Assembly (NCBI RefSeq): GCF_016592155.1
Contig: NZ_AP024237.1
Location: forward strand, 434,001 to 498,000
Origin: Mycobacterium heckeshornense
GTDB lineage: Bacteria; Actinomycetota; Actinomycetes; Mycobacteriales; Mycobacteriaceae
Reading direction: 5' to 3'
DNA: 64,000 nt
The notes under the pieces are model-generated. The model made no database searches. It was not told the DNA's origin and saw only the letters and a program-made list of their open reading frames with translations. Position 1 is the stretch's first letter. Each line of letters begins with the position of its first letter. This document shows positions 23,055-31,491 of this stretch, one piece after another. Position numbers and translations under genes: made by a program.

Positions 23055-23720
23055 GTGACGGGCACGGTAGTCGCGGTGGTCCCGGCTGCAGGGGCGGGGG
23101 CGCGGCTAGCCGCCGGTATCCCGAAGGCGTTCTTCCACCTTGACGGGCGCACGCTGGTCGAACGCGCCGTCGTCGGCTTGCTGGACTCCGGCGTCGTCGA
23201 CCGGGCAGTGGTGGCGGTGCCCCCCGACCGCACCGACCAAGCCAAGCTGATCCTCGGACACCTGGCAACCGTCGTGGCCGGGGGTGCGAACCGCAGTCAA
23301 TCGGTCAGTCTGGCGTTGGCCGCCGCCGGCGAGCCCGACTTCGTGCTGGTGCACGACGCCGCGCGGGCGCTGACGCCGCCGGAGTTGGTGGTGCGCGTGG
23401 TCGAGGCGCTGCGCGCCGGCCATCCGGCGGTGGTGCCCGCGTTGCCGGTGCCGGACACGATCAAGGCCGTTGACGCGGACGGCGTGGTGCTGGGAACGCC
23501 GGAGCGAGCCGGGCTGCGGGCAGTGCAGACCCCGCAGGGCTTTGCCACCGAGCTGCTGCTGCGCGCGTACCAGCGCGCCGAGGGCGGCGATTTCACCGAC
23601 GACGCCTCGGTCGTCGAGCACGTCGGCGCCCAAGTCCGAGTGGTCGACGGTGACCCGCTGGCGTTCAAGATCACCACCGCCCTCGACCTGGTGTTGGCCA
23701 AGGCGATCGTGAACCGGTGA
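23055..23720 (+). CDS. ispD: 2-C-methyl-D-erythritol 4-phosphate cytidylyltransferase
   Basis: The 221-residue enzyme activates MEP with CTP in the non-mevalonate isoprenoid pathway. It has the nucleotide-binding glycine motif [18 protein letters not shown] at the N-terminus (residues about 9-26), VHDAARALT (about residue 99) and the C-terminal DDASVVE and FKITTALDL motifs. GTG at 23055 is the start. Its stop overlaps the ispF start (GTGA), so the two successive pathway enzymes are coupled. Confidence 0.97.
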   Translation: MTGTVVAVVPAAGAGARLAAGIPKAFFHLDGRTLVERAVVGLLDSGVVDRAVVAVPPDRTDQAKLILGHLATVVAGGANRSQSVSLALAAAGEPDFVLVHDAARALTPPELVVRVVEALRAGHPAVVPALPVPDTIKAVDADGVVLGTPERAGLRAVQTPQGFATELLLRAYQRAEGGDFTDDASVVEHVGAQVRVVDGDPLAFKITTALDLVLAKAIVNR

Positions 23721-24202
23721 GCTCGCTACCGCGCATCGGGCTGGGCACTGATGTACACCCCATCGAACCAGGGCGGCCATGCTGGCTGCTCGGCCTGTTG
23801 TTTCCCGACGTCGACGGCTGCGCCGGGCATTCGGACGGCGACGTCGCCGCGCATGCGCTCTGCGATGCCCTACTGTCGGCGGCGGGCCTCGGCGATATCG
23901 GTGACCTGTTCGGGGTCGGCGATCCCCGCTGGCAAGGCGTCAGCGGCACCGGCATGCTCGGCCACGTCCGCGACCTGCTCACCGCCCACGGCTATCAGAT
24001 CGGCAACGCCGCCGTGCAGGTGATCGGCGAGCGGCCCAAAGTGGGTCCCCGCCGGGCCGAGGCGCAGGAGTTGCTGTCGGGGGTGCTCGGCGCGCCGGTG
24101 TCGGTGTCGGCGACCACCACCGACGGGCTGGGCCTGACCGGGCGGGGGGAAGGCCTGGCCGCGGTGGCGACCGCGCTGGTCTTCCGGCGGGCGAAGGCGT
24201 AG
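23717..24202 (+). CDS. ispF: 2-C-methyl-D-erythritol 2,4-cyclodiphosphate synthase
   Basis: The 161-residue trimeric enzyme cyclises CDP-ME2P to MEcPP. The zinc-site Asp and His of LGTDVHPI (residues about 9-16), [16 protein letters not shown] and the [15 protein letters not shown] segment near the C-terminus are present. The GTG start overlaps the ispD stop. Products of this operon feed decaprenyl phosphate and menaquinone synthesis. Confidence 0.97.
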   Translation: MSSLPRIGLGTDVHPIEPGRPCWLLGLLFPDVDGCAGHSDGDVAAHALCDALLSAAGLGDIGDLFGVGDPRWQGVSGTGMLGHVRDLLTAHGYQIGNAAVQVIGERPKVGPRRAEAQELLSGVLGAPVSVSATTTDGLGLTGRGEGLAAVATALVFRRAKA

Positions 24203-24303
24203 GGCCAAGTTTCGTCAGCACATGCGGGGACCGCGCGTCTGGTGGCGGGGTCCGAACCGGCGAACGCCGCTGGCCGGCGAATAGCCCGGTAAGCTGGCAC
24301 GTC

Positions 24304-25725
24304 GTGACCGATCGCGCCCAGCTGCGGCTACACGACACGGCCAGTGGTGCCGTGCGTGATTTCATCCCGCTGCGGCCCGGGCATGTCTCCATTTACCTGT
24401 GCGGTGCCACCGTCCAGGGCCTGCCGCATATCGGGCACGTCCGCAGCGCCGTGGCCTTCGACATCCTGCGCCGTTGGCTGATCGCGCGGGGATACGAGGT
24501 GGCATTTATTCGCAACGTGACCGATATCGATGACAAGATCCTCAACAAGGCCGCCGCTGCCGGCCGGCCGTGGTGGGAGTGGGCGGCCACCTACGAGCGC
24601 GAGTTCACCGCCGCCTACGACGCGCTGGGCGTCTTGCCCCCTTCGGCAGAGCCCCGTGCCACCGGGCACATCACCCAGATGGTCGAGCTGATCGAGCGGT
24701 TGATCGACACCGGTCATGCCTACACATCTGTTCGGGAAGGCGACGCCGACGTGTATTTCGACGTGCTGAGCTACCCCGAATACGGGCAGTTGTCCGGGCA
24801 CCGGATCGAAGACGTCCATCAGGGCGAGGGGGTGGCCACCGGCAAACGCGACCAGCGTGACTTCACCCTGTGGAAGGGCGCCAAGCCTGGCGAGCCGTCT
24901 TGGCCCACGCCGTGGGGCCGGGGGCGTCCCGGCTGGCACCTGGAATGCTCCGCGATGGCCCGCACCTACCTGGGCGCGGAATTCGACATCCATTGCGGTG
25001 GAATGGATTTGGTCTTTCCGCACCATGAGAACGAGATTGCGCAGAGTCGCGCCGCCGGGGACGGGTTCGCCCGCTACTGGCTGCACAACGGCTGGGTCAC
25101 CATGGGCGGGGAGAAGATGAGCAAGTCGCTGGGCAATGTGTTGTCCATCCCGGCCATGCTGGAACGGGTCCGGCCCGCCGAACTGCGCTACTACCTGGGC
25201 AGTGCACACTACCGCTCGATGCTGGAATTCTCCGAAACTGCACTGCAGGACGCGGTCAATGCTTACGTCGGGATTGAGGATTTCCTGCACCGGGTACGGC
25301 GACGGGTCGGTACGGTGCTTCCCGGTTGCTGGACTCCCCGGTTCGCGCAAGCGCTGGACGACGACCTCTCGGTTCCGATCGCACTGGCCGAGATCCACCA
25401 GACGCGCGCCGAGGGCAACCGCGCCCTCGACGCTGGTGATCACGACGCCGCGCTGGCCAAGGCCAGCGCGATCCGCGCGATGATGGGCATCCTCGGCTGC
25501 GATCCGCTCGACGAGCGTTGGGACACCCGCGATGAGACGTCGGCCGCACTGGTCGCCCTGGACGTGCTGGTGCAGGCCGAACTGCAGCGGCGGGAAAGGG
25601 CGCGCGAGCAACGAAACTGGGCGCTGGCCGATGAGATTCGTGACCGGCTCAAACAAGCCGGCATTGAGGTCACCGATACCGCCGACGGGCCGCAGTGGTC
25701 GCTGGTCGGCGATGACAACAAGTGA
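24304..25725 (+). CDS. cysS1: Cysteinyl-tRNA synthetase
   Basis: The 473-residue class I enzyme charges tRNA-Cys. It has the zinc-binding Cys in YLCGATVQG, the HIGH motif in LPHIGHVRS (about residue 41), [10 protein letters not shown] with the HH zinc site ([11 protein letters not shown]), and KMSKS (about residue 267). GTG at 24304 is the start. Its stop overlaps the ATG of the downstream rRNA methyltransferase gene (TGATG). Confidence 0.97.
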   Translation: MTDRAQLRLHDTASGAVRDFIPLRPGHVSIYLCGATVQGLPHIGHVRSAVAFDILRRWLIARGYEVAFIRNVTDIDDKILNKAAAAGRPWWEWAATYEREFTAAYDALGVLPPSAEPRATGHITQMVELIERLIDTGHAYTSVREGDADVYFDVLSYPEYGQLSGHRIEDVHQGEGVATGKRDQRDFTLWKGAKPGEPSWPTPWGRGRPGWHLECSAMARTYLGAEFDIHCGGMDLVFPHHENEIAQSRAAGDGFARYWLHNGWVTMGGEKMSKSLGNVLSIPAMLERVRPAELRYYLGSAHYRSMLEFSETALQDAVNAYVGIEDFLHRVRRRVGTVLPGCWTPRFAQALDDDLSVPIALAEIHQTRAEGNRALDAGDHDAALAKASAIRAMMGILGCDPLDERWDTRDETSAALVALDVLVQAELQRRERAREQRNWALADEIRDRLKQAGIEVTDTADGPQWSLVGDDNK

Positions 25726-26654
25726 TGGCCGGTAACTCGCGGCGCCGCGGAGCGGTGCGCAAACCCGGCACGAAGAAAGCCCGCACCGTGGGCTCAGGCG
25801 GACAGCGCCGCCGCGGTCTGGAGGGACGCGGTCCCACCCCGCCGGCGCACATGCGTCCGTATCATCCGGCGGCAAAGCGGGCCAAACCGCCGCACCGCCA
25901 ACCGGCCAAGCGCGGCGATGACACCGAGGTGGTGCTCGGGCGCAATCCGGTGCTGGAATGCCTGCGCGCAGGCGTCCCCGCGACCGCACTGTACGTTGCG
26001 CTCGGCGCCGAAGCCGACGAACGGCTCACCGAATCCGTAAGGCTGGCAGCCGATTCAGGTATCGCAATCCTGGAGGTACCGCGCACAGACCTGGACCGCA
26101 TCACCACCAACGGGCTGCATCAGGGCATCGCTTTACAGGTCCCGCCCTACCGTTATGCTCACCCCGACGACTTACTCACCGCGGCCATGGAGTCACCACC
26201 GGCACTGCTGGTCGCGTTGGACAATATCTCCGATCCGCGTAATCTGGGCGCGGTCGTGCGCTCGGTGGCGGCGTTCGCCGGGCATGGTGTGCTGATTCCA
26301 CGGCGGCGGTCCGCGGCGGTGACGGCGGTGGCCTGGCGGACCAGTGCCGGTGCCGCCGCCCGTGTTCCAGTGGCACGTGCTCCGAACCTTACTCGGACAC
26401 TGAAGGATTGGGCCGACCGTGGGCTACAGGTAATCGGGTTGGACGCTGGCGGAGCTACGACCGTCGACGAGCTGGACGGCACCGACCCGTTGGTGGTCGT
26501 CGTGGGCTCGGAAGGCAAGGGCCTGTCCAGGCTGGTGCGGCAGACCTGCGACGCGGTGGTGTCCATCCCGATGGCCGGCCCCGCCGAATCGCTGAATGCG
26601 TCGGTGGCTGCCGGAGTGGTACTCGCCGAAATCGCCCGCCAGCGCCGCGGATAA
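25725..26654 (+). CDS. rlmB: SpoU/TrmH-family rRNA 2'-O-methyltransferase (RlmB type)
   Basis: The 309-residue protein has a basic disordered leader (about residues 1-60), the substrate-binding domain ([15 protein letters not shown], about residue 68) and the SPOUT methyltransferase domain with the three trefoil-knot motifs: [30 protein letters not shown] and [20 protein letters not shown]. It likely methylates a 23S rRNA guanosine ribose; the exact site is inferred from RlmB. It is coupled to cysS1 by a one-base overlap; GTG at 25722 is an alternative start. Confidence 0.93.
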   Translation: MAGNSRRRGAVRKPGTKKARTVGSGGQRRRGLEGRGPTPPAHMRPYHPAAKRAKPPHRQPAKRGDDTEVVLGRNPVLECLRAGVPATALYVALGAEADERLTESVRLAADSGIAILEVPRTDLDRITTNGLHQGIALQVPPYRYAHPDDLLTAAMESPPALLVALDNISDPRNLGAVVRSVAAFAGHGVLIPRRRSAAVTAVAWRTSAGAAARVPVARAPNLTRTLKDWADRGLQVIGLDAGGATTVDELDGTDPLVVVVGSEGKGLSRLVRQTCDAVVSIPMAGPAESLNASVAAGVVLAEIARQRRG

Positions 26655-26664
26655 CTTCGCTGCC

Positions 26665-27651
26665 ATGCAGGCCCGGCTCGGCGCATTCCTCCTGGCGGTG
26701 GTCGTCGCGCTGTGCGGTCCGCCGGCGGCGGCCAACGCGCAGGCCGCCGACTTCGATCTGGTGGCCCATCGCGGCGGCAGCGGTGAGACGACCGAGGAGT
26801 CGCTGCGCGCCTTCGCAAAATCACTCGAGCTTGGAGTCAGCACACTGGAATTCGACATCGGCATCACCAAGGACCATCAACCTGTGGTGTGGCACGACCT
26901 GACGATCGAGCCCACCAAGTGCGCCGACACCGCGCCGGCGTTCGCCGCGGACCCGCAATATCCCTATGTCGGAAAGCTGGTGCACGAGCTCACCTTGGCG
27001 CAAATCCGCATGCTTGACTGCGGCAAACTGCTCAGCGAGTTCCCGAATGCGGAAGTCGTGCTGGGCAACAAGATCGCAACCCTGCCCGATGTCTTCGCGC
27101 TGACCGGTTCCTATCGAGCCGACGTGCGCTACGACATCGAAACCAAAGTCGATGCTGCCGATCCGGCGAGAACGGCGGGCCCGCAGGAATTCGTCGATGT
27201 CATACTGGCGGCGGTCAGGGCCGCGGGCAAGGTCGGCCGGGTGGAAATCGAGAGCTTCGACTGGCGGACACTGCCCATGGCGCGTCAAGCCGAACCGTCG
27301 ATTCCGTTGGTCGCGTTATGGAACGAGGCGACATGGACACCGGGTTCAGTGTGGCTGGCAGGCATCAACCCGGCCGTCGTCCGCGATCCGATCGTCGGCG
27401 CCAGGATTGTGGGTGCCGACATCGTCTCGCCTGACTATGCAATTGTCGACGAAGCGTTGGTGAATCGGGCGCACATGTTGGGGCTCAAGGTCATTCCAGC
27501 TACGGTCAACGACGCCGATGCCATGCGGGCCCTGATCGCCGCCGGTGCTGACGGCATCGTCACCGACTACCCCACACTGCTGCGCAGGGTGATGACGGAG
27601 CTAGCATTGCCGTTGCCGCCCATATACCGTCGCGAGTTAAACCCCCAATAA
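26665..27651 (+). CDS. Secreted glycerophosphodiester phosphodiesterase
   Basis: The 328-residue protein has a signal peptide (about residues 1-27, ending PAAANAQA) and a GDPD TIM-barrel with the catalytic DLVAHRGGSGETTEESLRAF, LEFDIGITKDHQPVVWHD (the metal-binding Glu/Asp pair and second His) and the C-terminal ADGIVTDYP. It would hydrolyse glycerophosphodiesters outside the membrane to glycerol-3-phosphate. ATG 26665 lies 10 bases after rlmB; the 3' end overlaps convergent arsB2 by 15 bases. I do not recall this gene at the corresponding M. tuberculosis site, where glpQ genes lie elsewhere. Confidence 0.88.
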   Translation: MQARLGAFLLAVVVALCGPPAAANAQAADFDLVAHRGGSGETTEESLRAFAKSLELGVSTLEFDIGITKDHQPVVWHDLTIEPTKCADTAPAFAADPQYPYVGKLVHELTLAQIRMLDCGKLLSEFPNAEVVLGNKIATLPDVFALTGSYRADVRYDIETKVDAADPARTAGPQEFVDVILAAVRAAGKVGRVEIESFDWRTLPMARQAEPSIPLVALWNEATWTPGSVWLAGINPAVVRDPIVGARIVGADIVSPDYAIVDEALVNRAHMLGLKVIPATVNDADAMRALIAAGADGIVTDYPTLLRRVMTELALPLPPIYRRELNPQ

Positions 27652-28881
27652 CCGCGCGCTGACCCACAGCGCCAGCACCGACGCCACCAGTGCCGTGGGC
27701 ACGGTGCACATCCCTAGCCGCGTGTACTCGCCGAAACTGGCCGGCACGTCATACCTGTGAAGAACCCTGCGCCACAACAGGTTCGACAGTGAGCCGGCAT
27801 AGGTCAGGTTTGGACCGATATTGACGCCGAGCAGCACCGCCAGGATCGCCGCGGGCCCACTGGTCGCGGCCAGGGGCAGCAGCACCAGCGTAGCCGGCAG
27901 GTTGTTGACGATGTTGGCCAGCGTGGCGGCCACCGCGGCGATTGCAAGCAGTGCGAGCAACCCACGGCCGGCGGGGATCAGCGCACACATGCGGCTGGCC
28001 AGCCCGTTGACCATGACCGCCTGCACCACGACGCCCAGCGCCAGCACGAACACCAAGAACGGCACGTTGACCGCGCGCACGATCTCCGTCGCCGAGGTAC
28101 GGCGGTGGCGCAGGCTTCGCACAGCCAGCACCGTGGCTCCGGCGAGCGCTGCCCACGCCGGCGCGACACCGGCGGCCTCGGCGATCGCGAACCCCGCCAG
28201 CGTCAGCACGACCACCGTCACCGCGAACACCGGCAGCTGTGGCGGTGGGCCGACCTCGTGGCGATCGGGCACCACACGCAGATCCGCGGCAAAAAACCAG
28301 CGAAACACCAGATACACGGTCGCTACCGCAGCCAGCCACGGCGACACCATCACCAGGGTGAACTTGGTGAACGACAATTTGGCGACGTGAAAGGCCAGCA
28401 GGTTAGTCAGGTTCGACACCGGCAGCAGCAGGGAGGCGGCATTGGCCAAGTGAGCGCTGGCATAGGCGTGCGGACGCACCGGTGCCCGCAGCCAGCGCAC
28501 CGTGGCCAGCACCACCGGCGTCAACAACACCACGGTGGCGTCTAAGCTCAGCACCGCGGTAATGATCGCGGCGATGACGAACACCTGCCGTAACAGGTGT
28601 CGCGACGGCCCGGCATGTGCCCGGGCCATCGCGGCGCCGGCGGCCTCGAACAGCCCTTCGTCGTCGCACAGCTTGGCCAGTACCAGTACCGCGCCCAGGA
28701 ACGCAACGACCCGCGACAGTCGAGCAGCCTCAGCCGCAGCGTCATGGACTGAGATCGCGCCGACCAGGATCAGCAGGACAGCGGCCGGGACCGCGGCGAA
28801 AGCCTCGGGCCAGCCGCGTGGGCGCGCGACCGCGAAGCCCAGGACGACAGCGAGCAATACCAGGGCGAGGATCAGTGTCAA
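27637..28881 (-). CDS. arsB2: ArsB/SLC13-family anion permease (ArsB2 type)
   Basis: The 414-residue inner-membrane protein has about 11-12 hydrophobic helices and the two repeated ion-transporter halves, with conserved segments ITAVLSLDATVVLLTPV (about residue 113) and ANIVNNLPATLVLLPLA (about residue 325). It resembles arsenite efflux pumps and M. tuberculosis ArsB2, but arsenic transport is not proven and no arsR/arsC gene is adjacent. A TTG at 28881 is the start. It forms a minus-strand run with the MBL and pxpA genes. Confidence 0.88.
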   Translation of the reverse strand: MTLILALVLLAVVLGFAVARPRGWPEAFAAVPAAVLLILVGAISVHDAAAEAARLSRVVAFLGAVLVLAKLCDDEGLFEAAGAAMARAHAGPSRHLLRQVFVIAAIITAVLSLDATVVLLTPVVLATVRWLRAPVRPHAYASAHLANAASLLLPVSNLTNLLAFHVAKLSFTKFTLVMVSPWLAAVATVYLVFRWFFAADLRVVPDRHEVGPPPQLPVFAVTVVVLTLAGFAIAEAAGVAPAWAALAGATVLAVRSLRHRRTSATEIVRAVNVPFLVFVLALGVVVQAVMVNGLASRMCALIPAGRGLLALLAIAAVAATLANIVNNLPATLVLLPLAATSGPAAILAVLLGVNIGPNLTYAGSLSNLLWRRVLHRYDVPASFGEYTRLGMCTVPTALVASVLALWVSARLLGV

Positions 28882-28884
28882 CGT

Positions 28885-29805
28885 TCAGGCCCACGGATCC
28901 TCGCGGCGCCACACCGTCGGCAGGTGCAGCGCGATGTCGTCCTGTGCGGCCAGCTCGCCCAGGACGCGCAGAGACACGTCCAGGTCGTCAGCAGCATAAG
29001 GCAAGGCCCGCAAGGGTTTTGACAGGGGACGGAAAAAGTCGTCCCAATGGATCAACACCACTCGGCGCGCGCCCACTGCCCGCACGGTCTGCGTCCAGTA
29101 GTCGAGCAGATACGACCTCGGCAGCACCCCGAGCTGCCCCACGCCGAGGTAGACGACCTCGGCGTGCCGGCCGGTCAGTGCGCCTTTGACGAACCCCGCG
29201 CTGCCCTGGATCAACAACCGTCGGCCCGATGGGCGGTGATGGACCAGCATCGACCACGCCTCCCCGCACCGGAAGGCCGACGCCTTCACCGGCGGTCGCA
29301 CCGGTGTCGTGATGACTCCGGCAAACCGGTCGGGCGGAGAATGGCGTGATTCGACCAGCGTTATGTCATAGGCGCCCAACAAGATTGGCTTGCCTGAGGC
29401 CGCGACCAGCAACCGGTCTTCGGGCAGGCCGTATCCGCGCCCGACGTTGGCCGCCGACTCGCCACCAACCAGCCGGGCACCCGTGACATCGGCGACCAGC
29501 GCCGAGTCCAGCGCATGATCGATGTGCGTGTGCACCGGGATGACGGCCTGTAGCCGCGACACGTTGGCGCGGGCCAGGCAGCCGTAGACGCGGGCCGGCG
29601 ATGGCGACACCTTGCGCAGCGCCACCCGGGGCAGGCTGGGACGAGAAAAGTAGCCGTCCGTCATCAGCGCGGAGGTCCCGTCGTCGAGTAGCAGGGTCGT
29701 CACGCCGAGCCAGGTAACGGATACCGGCGCGTCAGATTTTGCCGCGGGCAGGCTGAACCTGCCGGAGTATCGCGCGATGTTCGGCCGCCCGGGCTTGAGC
29801 CGCAT
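28885..29805 (-). CDS. Metallo-beta-lactamase-fold hydrolase (Rv3577 type)
   Basis: The 306-residue protein shows VTWLGVTTLLLDDG near the N-terminus and the metal-binding HTHIDHALD motif (about residue 95), with a later His-Asp segment (IHWDDFF), as in MBL-fold lipid- or UlaG-like hydrolases. Substrate unknown. ATG 29805 overlaps the pxpA stop by one base (TGATG); a TTG six bases upstream is the alternative. arsB2 starts 3 bases after its stop. Confidence 0.88.
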   Translation of the reverse strand: MRLKPGRPNIARYSGRFSLPAAKSDAPVSVTWLGVTTLLLDDGTSALMTDGYFSRPSLPRVALRKVSPSPARVYGCLARANVSRLQAVIPVHTHIDHALDSALVADVTGARLVGGESAANVGRGYGLPEDRLLVAASGKPILLGAYDITLVESRHSPPDRFAGVITTPVRPPVKASAFRCGEAWSMLVHHRPSGRRLLIQGSAGFVKGALTGRHAEVVYLGVGQLGVLPRSYLLDYWTQTVRAVGARRVVLIHWDDFFRPLSKPLRALPYAADDLDVSLRVLGELAAQDDIALHLPTVWRREDPWA

Positions 29806-30563
29806 CAGCAAAAGGCCTTCACGTCGACACCGCCGGCCTTCAAGTGATCCCGCACCGCCGAAGCGATCTGCAGCGCGCCCGGCGAATCACCGTGCACGCA
29901 AACCGATTCCACGCTGATCGGGATCGTCGAGCCGTCAACCGCAGTGACCCGGCCCGTCGTCACCATGCTCAGCACCCGCTCGGCAATCGCAGCCGGGTCG
30001 TGAAGGAGGGCACCGGGTTGGCGGCGAGACACCAACTGGCCATCCGGGCGGTAGGCCCGATCGGCGAATGCTTCCGGCACGGTGCGCAAACCACGTGCCA
30101 GTGCTTCGTCGAAAAATGCTGACCCGGCCAGGCCGAGCACCGGCAAGCCGGCGTCCACCACACGCACTGCTTCGGCGACGGCGGCAGCCTGGTCGCGGTG
30201 ATTGACGATCGTGTTGTAGAGCGCCCCATGGGGTTTCACGTAACAGACAGCTGAGCCCGCGACCTGCGCAAGAGCCTGCAACGCCCCAATCTGGTAGATG
30301 ACGTCGGCGAGCAGGTCGTCCGCGGAGACGTCAATGAACCGCCTGCCGAACCCGGCCAGGTCCCGGTAGCCGACTTGTGCGCCGATCCGCACCCCCCGTG
30401 CGGCCGCGGCCCGGCAAACCCGCAGCAGGCCCGCTGGATCCCCGGCGTGAAAACCGCACGCAATGTTGGCGCTGGTGACGATGCCGAGCATGGCGTCGTC
30501 GTCGCCGAGCCGCCACACGCCGAAGCCCTCACCCAAGTCAGCGTTGAGGTCCACCGCCACCAC
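29805..30563 (-). CDS. pxpA: 5-oxoprolinase subunit PxpA (LamB/YcsF family)
   Basis: The 252-residue protein starts with VDLNADLGEGFGVW and contains SANIACGFHAGDP, YVKPHGALYN and VESVCVHGDSPGA, all hallmarks of the LamB/YcsF family. PxpA works with PxpB and PxpC to hydrolyse 5-oxoproline to glutamate with ATP; no pxpB or pxpC is next to it here. GTG at 30563 is chosen over a long upstream extension because the conserved domain begins there. It is coupled to the MBL gene. Confidence 0.9.
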   Translation of the reverse strand: MVAVDLNADLGEGFGVWRLGDDDAMLGIVTSANIACGFHAGDPAGLLRVCRAAAARGVRIGAQVGYRDLAGFGRRFIDVSADDLLADVIYQIGALQALAQVAGSAVCYVKPHGALYNTIVNHRDQAAAVAEAVRVVDAGLPVLGLAGSAFFDEALARGLRTVPEAFADRAYRPDGQLVSRRQPGALLHDPAAIAERVLSMVTTGRVTAVDGSTIPISVESVCVHGDSPGALQIASAVRDHLKAGGVDVKAFC

Positions 30564-30634
30564 GGAACCCGAGCCTAAGCGATCTTTCGGGCGGGCGCGC
30601 CTGGCATTCGCCGCCCGTGCGCTCACCCCTGAGG

Positions 30635-31315
30635 TCAGCTTTTGGCGTGCTCCTCGCCGAGCAAAAGCCGCACCGCCAGGTCCAGCCGCTTGCTGACGTC
30701 GGTGGCCGACGCGCGCCGGGTCAGCCAGGCCAGCAGGTTGGACAGCCACACGTCCGAGATCACCCGGGCGATGTGGTACTGGTCCTCGGTCGGTTCACCG
30801 TCGGCCATTGCCCGGGCGAACATCGAATCGATCAGTTTCTCGACATGATCAACCTCACCCGCGGCGGACGCGTCGGCGAAGACGTAGGCGCGGGTCATCG
30901 CCTCGGTCAGCAGCGGGTTGCGCTGCATCGCGCGGTTGAGCTTGCTGACCATGAAGTTCAGCCGCTGATACGGCGTGCCGCCGGGCAGCGTGGAGCGGTC
31001 GGTCTTGGCGTCGATGCGCTCGAACTCGCGGCCCAGCGCCGAGACCAGCAGATGCACCTTCGACGGGAAATACCGGTAGAGCGTGCCCACTGCCACGTCG
31101 GCCCGGTCTGCCACCGCACGCATCTGTACTGCCTCGTAGCCGCCTTTGGAGGCGATCGCCATCGTCGCGTCCAGGATGCGCTTGCGCCGCTCGCGCTGGG
31201 CCTCGGAGCCCAGCTCGGATTCGGCCAACACCGCCACGTTCATGACCTCGCGAGGCTGCGCGCCCGGCGCGCCGGCCGCATCGGTGTTCGCTGGCCCCGA
31301 GATGTGAGGGGACAT
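30635..31315 (-). CDS. kstR: KstR, TetR-family repressor of the cholesterol regulon
   Basis: KstR represses the side-chain and ring A/B cholesterol genes and is released by a CoA-thioester cholesterol metabolite. The core is nearly identical to M. tuberculosis KstR: helix-turn-helix in VQMRAVADRADVAVGTLYRY, then the ligand domain. The ATG at 31315 (226 residues) has an AGGAG site upstream; an internal ATG at 31243 (202 residues) is the alternative, since published lengths for the orthologue vary. It is divergent from fadE34 with a KstR box between them. Confidence 0.95.
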   Translation of the reverse strand: MSPHISGPANTDAAGAPGAQPREVMNVAVLAESELGSEAQRERRKRILDATMAIASKGGYEAVQMRAVADRADVAVGTLYRYFPSKVHLLVSALGREFERIDAKTDRSTLPGGTPYQRLNFMVSKLNRAMQRNPLLTEAMTRAYVFADASAAGEVDHVEKLIDSMFARAMADGEPTEDQYHIARVISDVWLSNLLAWLTRRASATDVSKRLDLAVRLLLGEEHAKS

Positions 31316-31457
31316 GTGACGGACAGCTCCTTCATCTGGCGATCTCGCTGAAAACGATACGCATCCTGAACCTCGATTGCTCACCTCCGTGCGGCTGGGG
31401 ACACCGGCGTGTGCTGCTGCAACGGCGTTCGACTTGACGGTCGATCGCTGGCACTAT

Positions 31458-31471
31458 TAGAACACGTTCTA
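31458..31471. promoter_or_regulatory. KstR operator upstream of fadE34
   Basis: TAGAACACGTTCTA is a perfect palindrome and a full match to the KstR consensus T-N2-AAC-N2-GTT-N2-A. It lies 21 bases before the fadE34 GTG, in the kstR-fadE34 intergenic region. Confidence 0.92.
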
Positions 31472-31491
31472 GTCAACGGAGGAGCCGCAAC

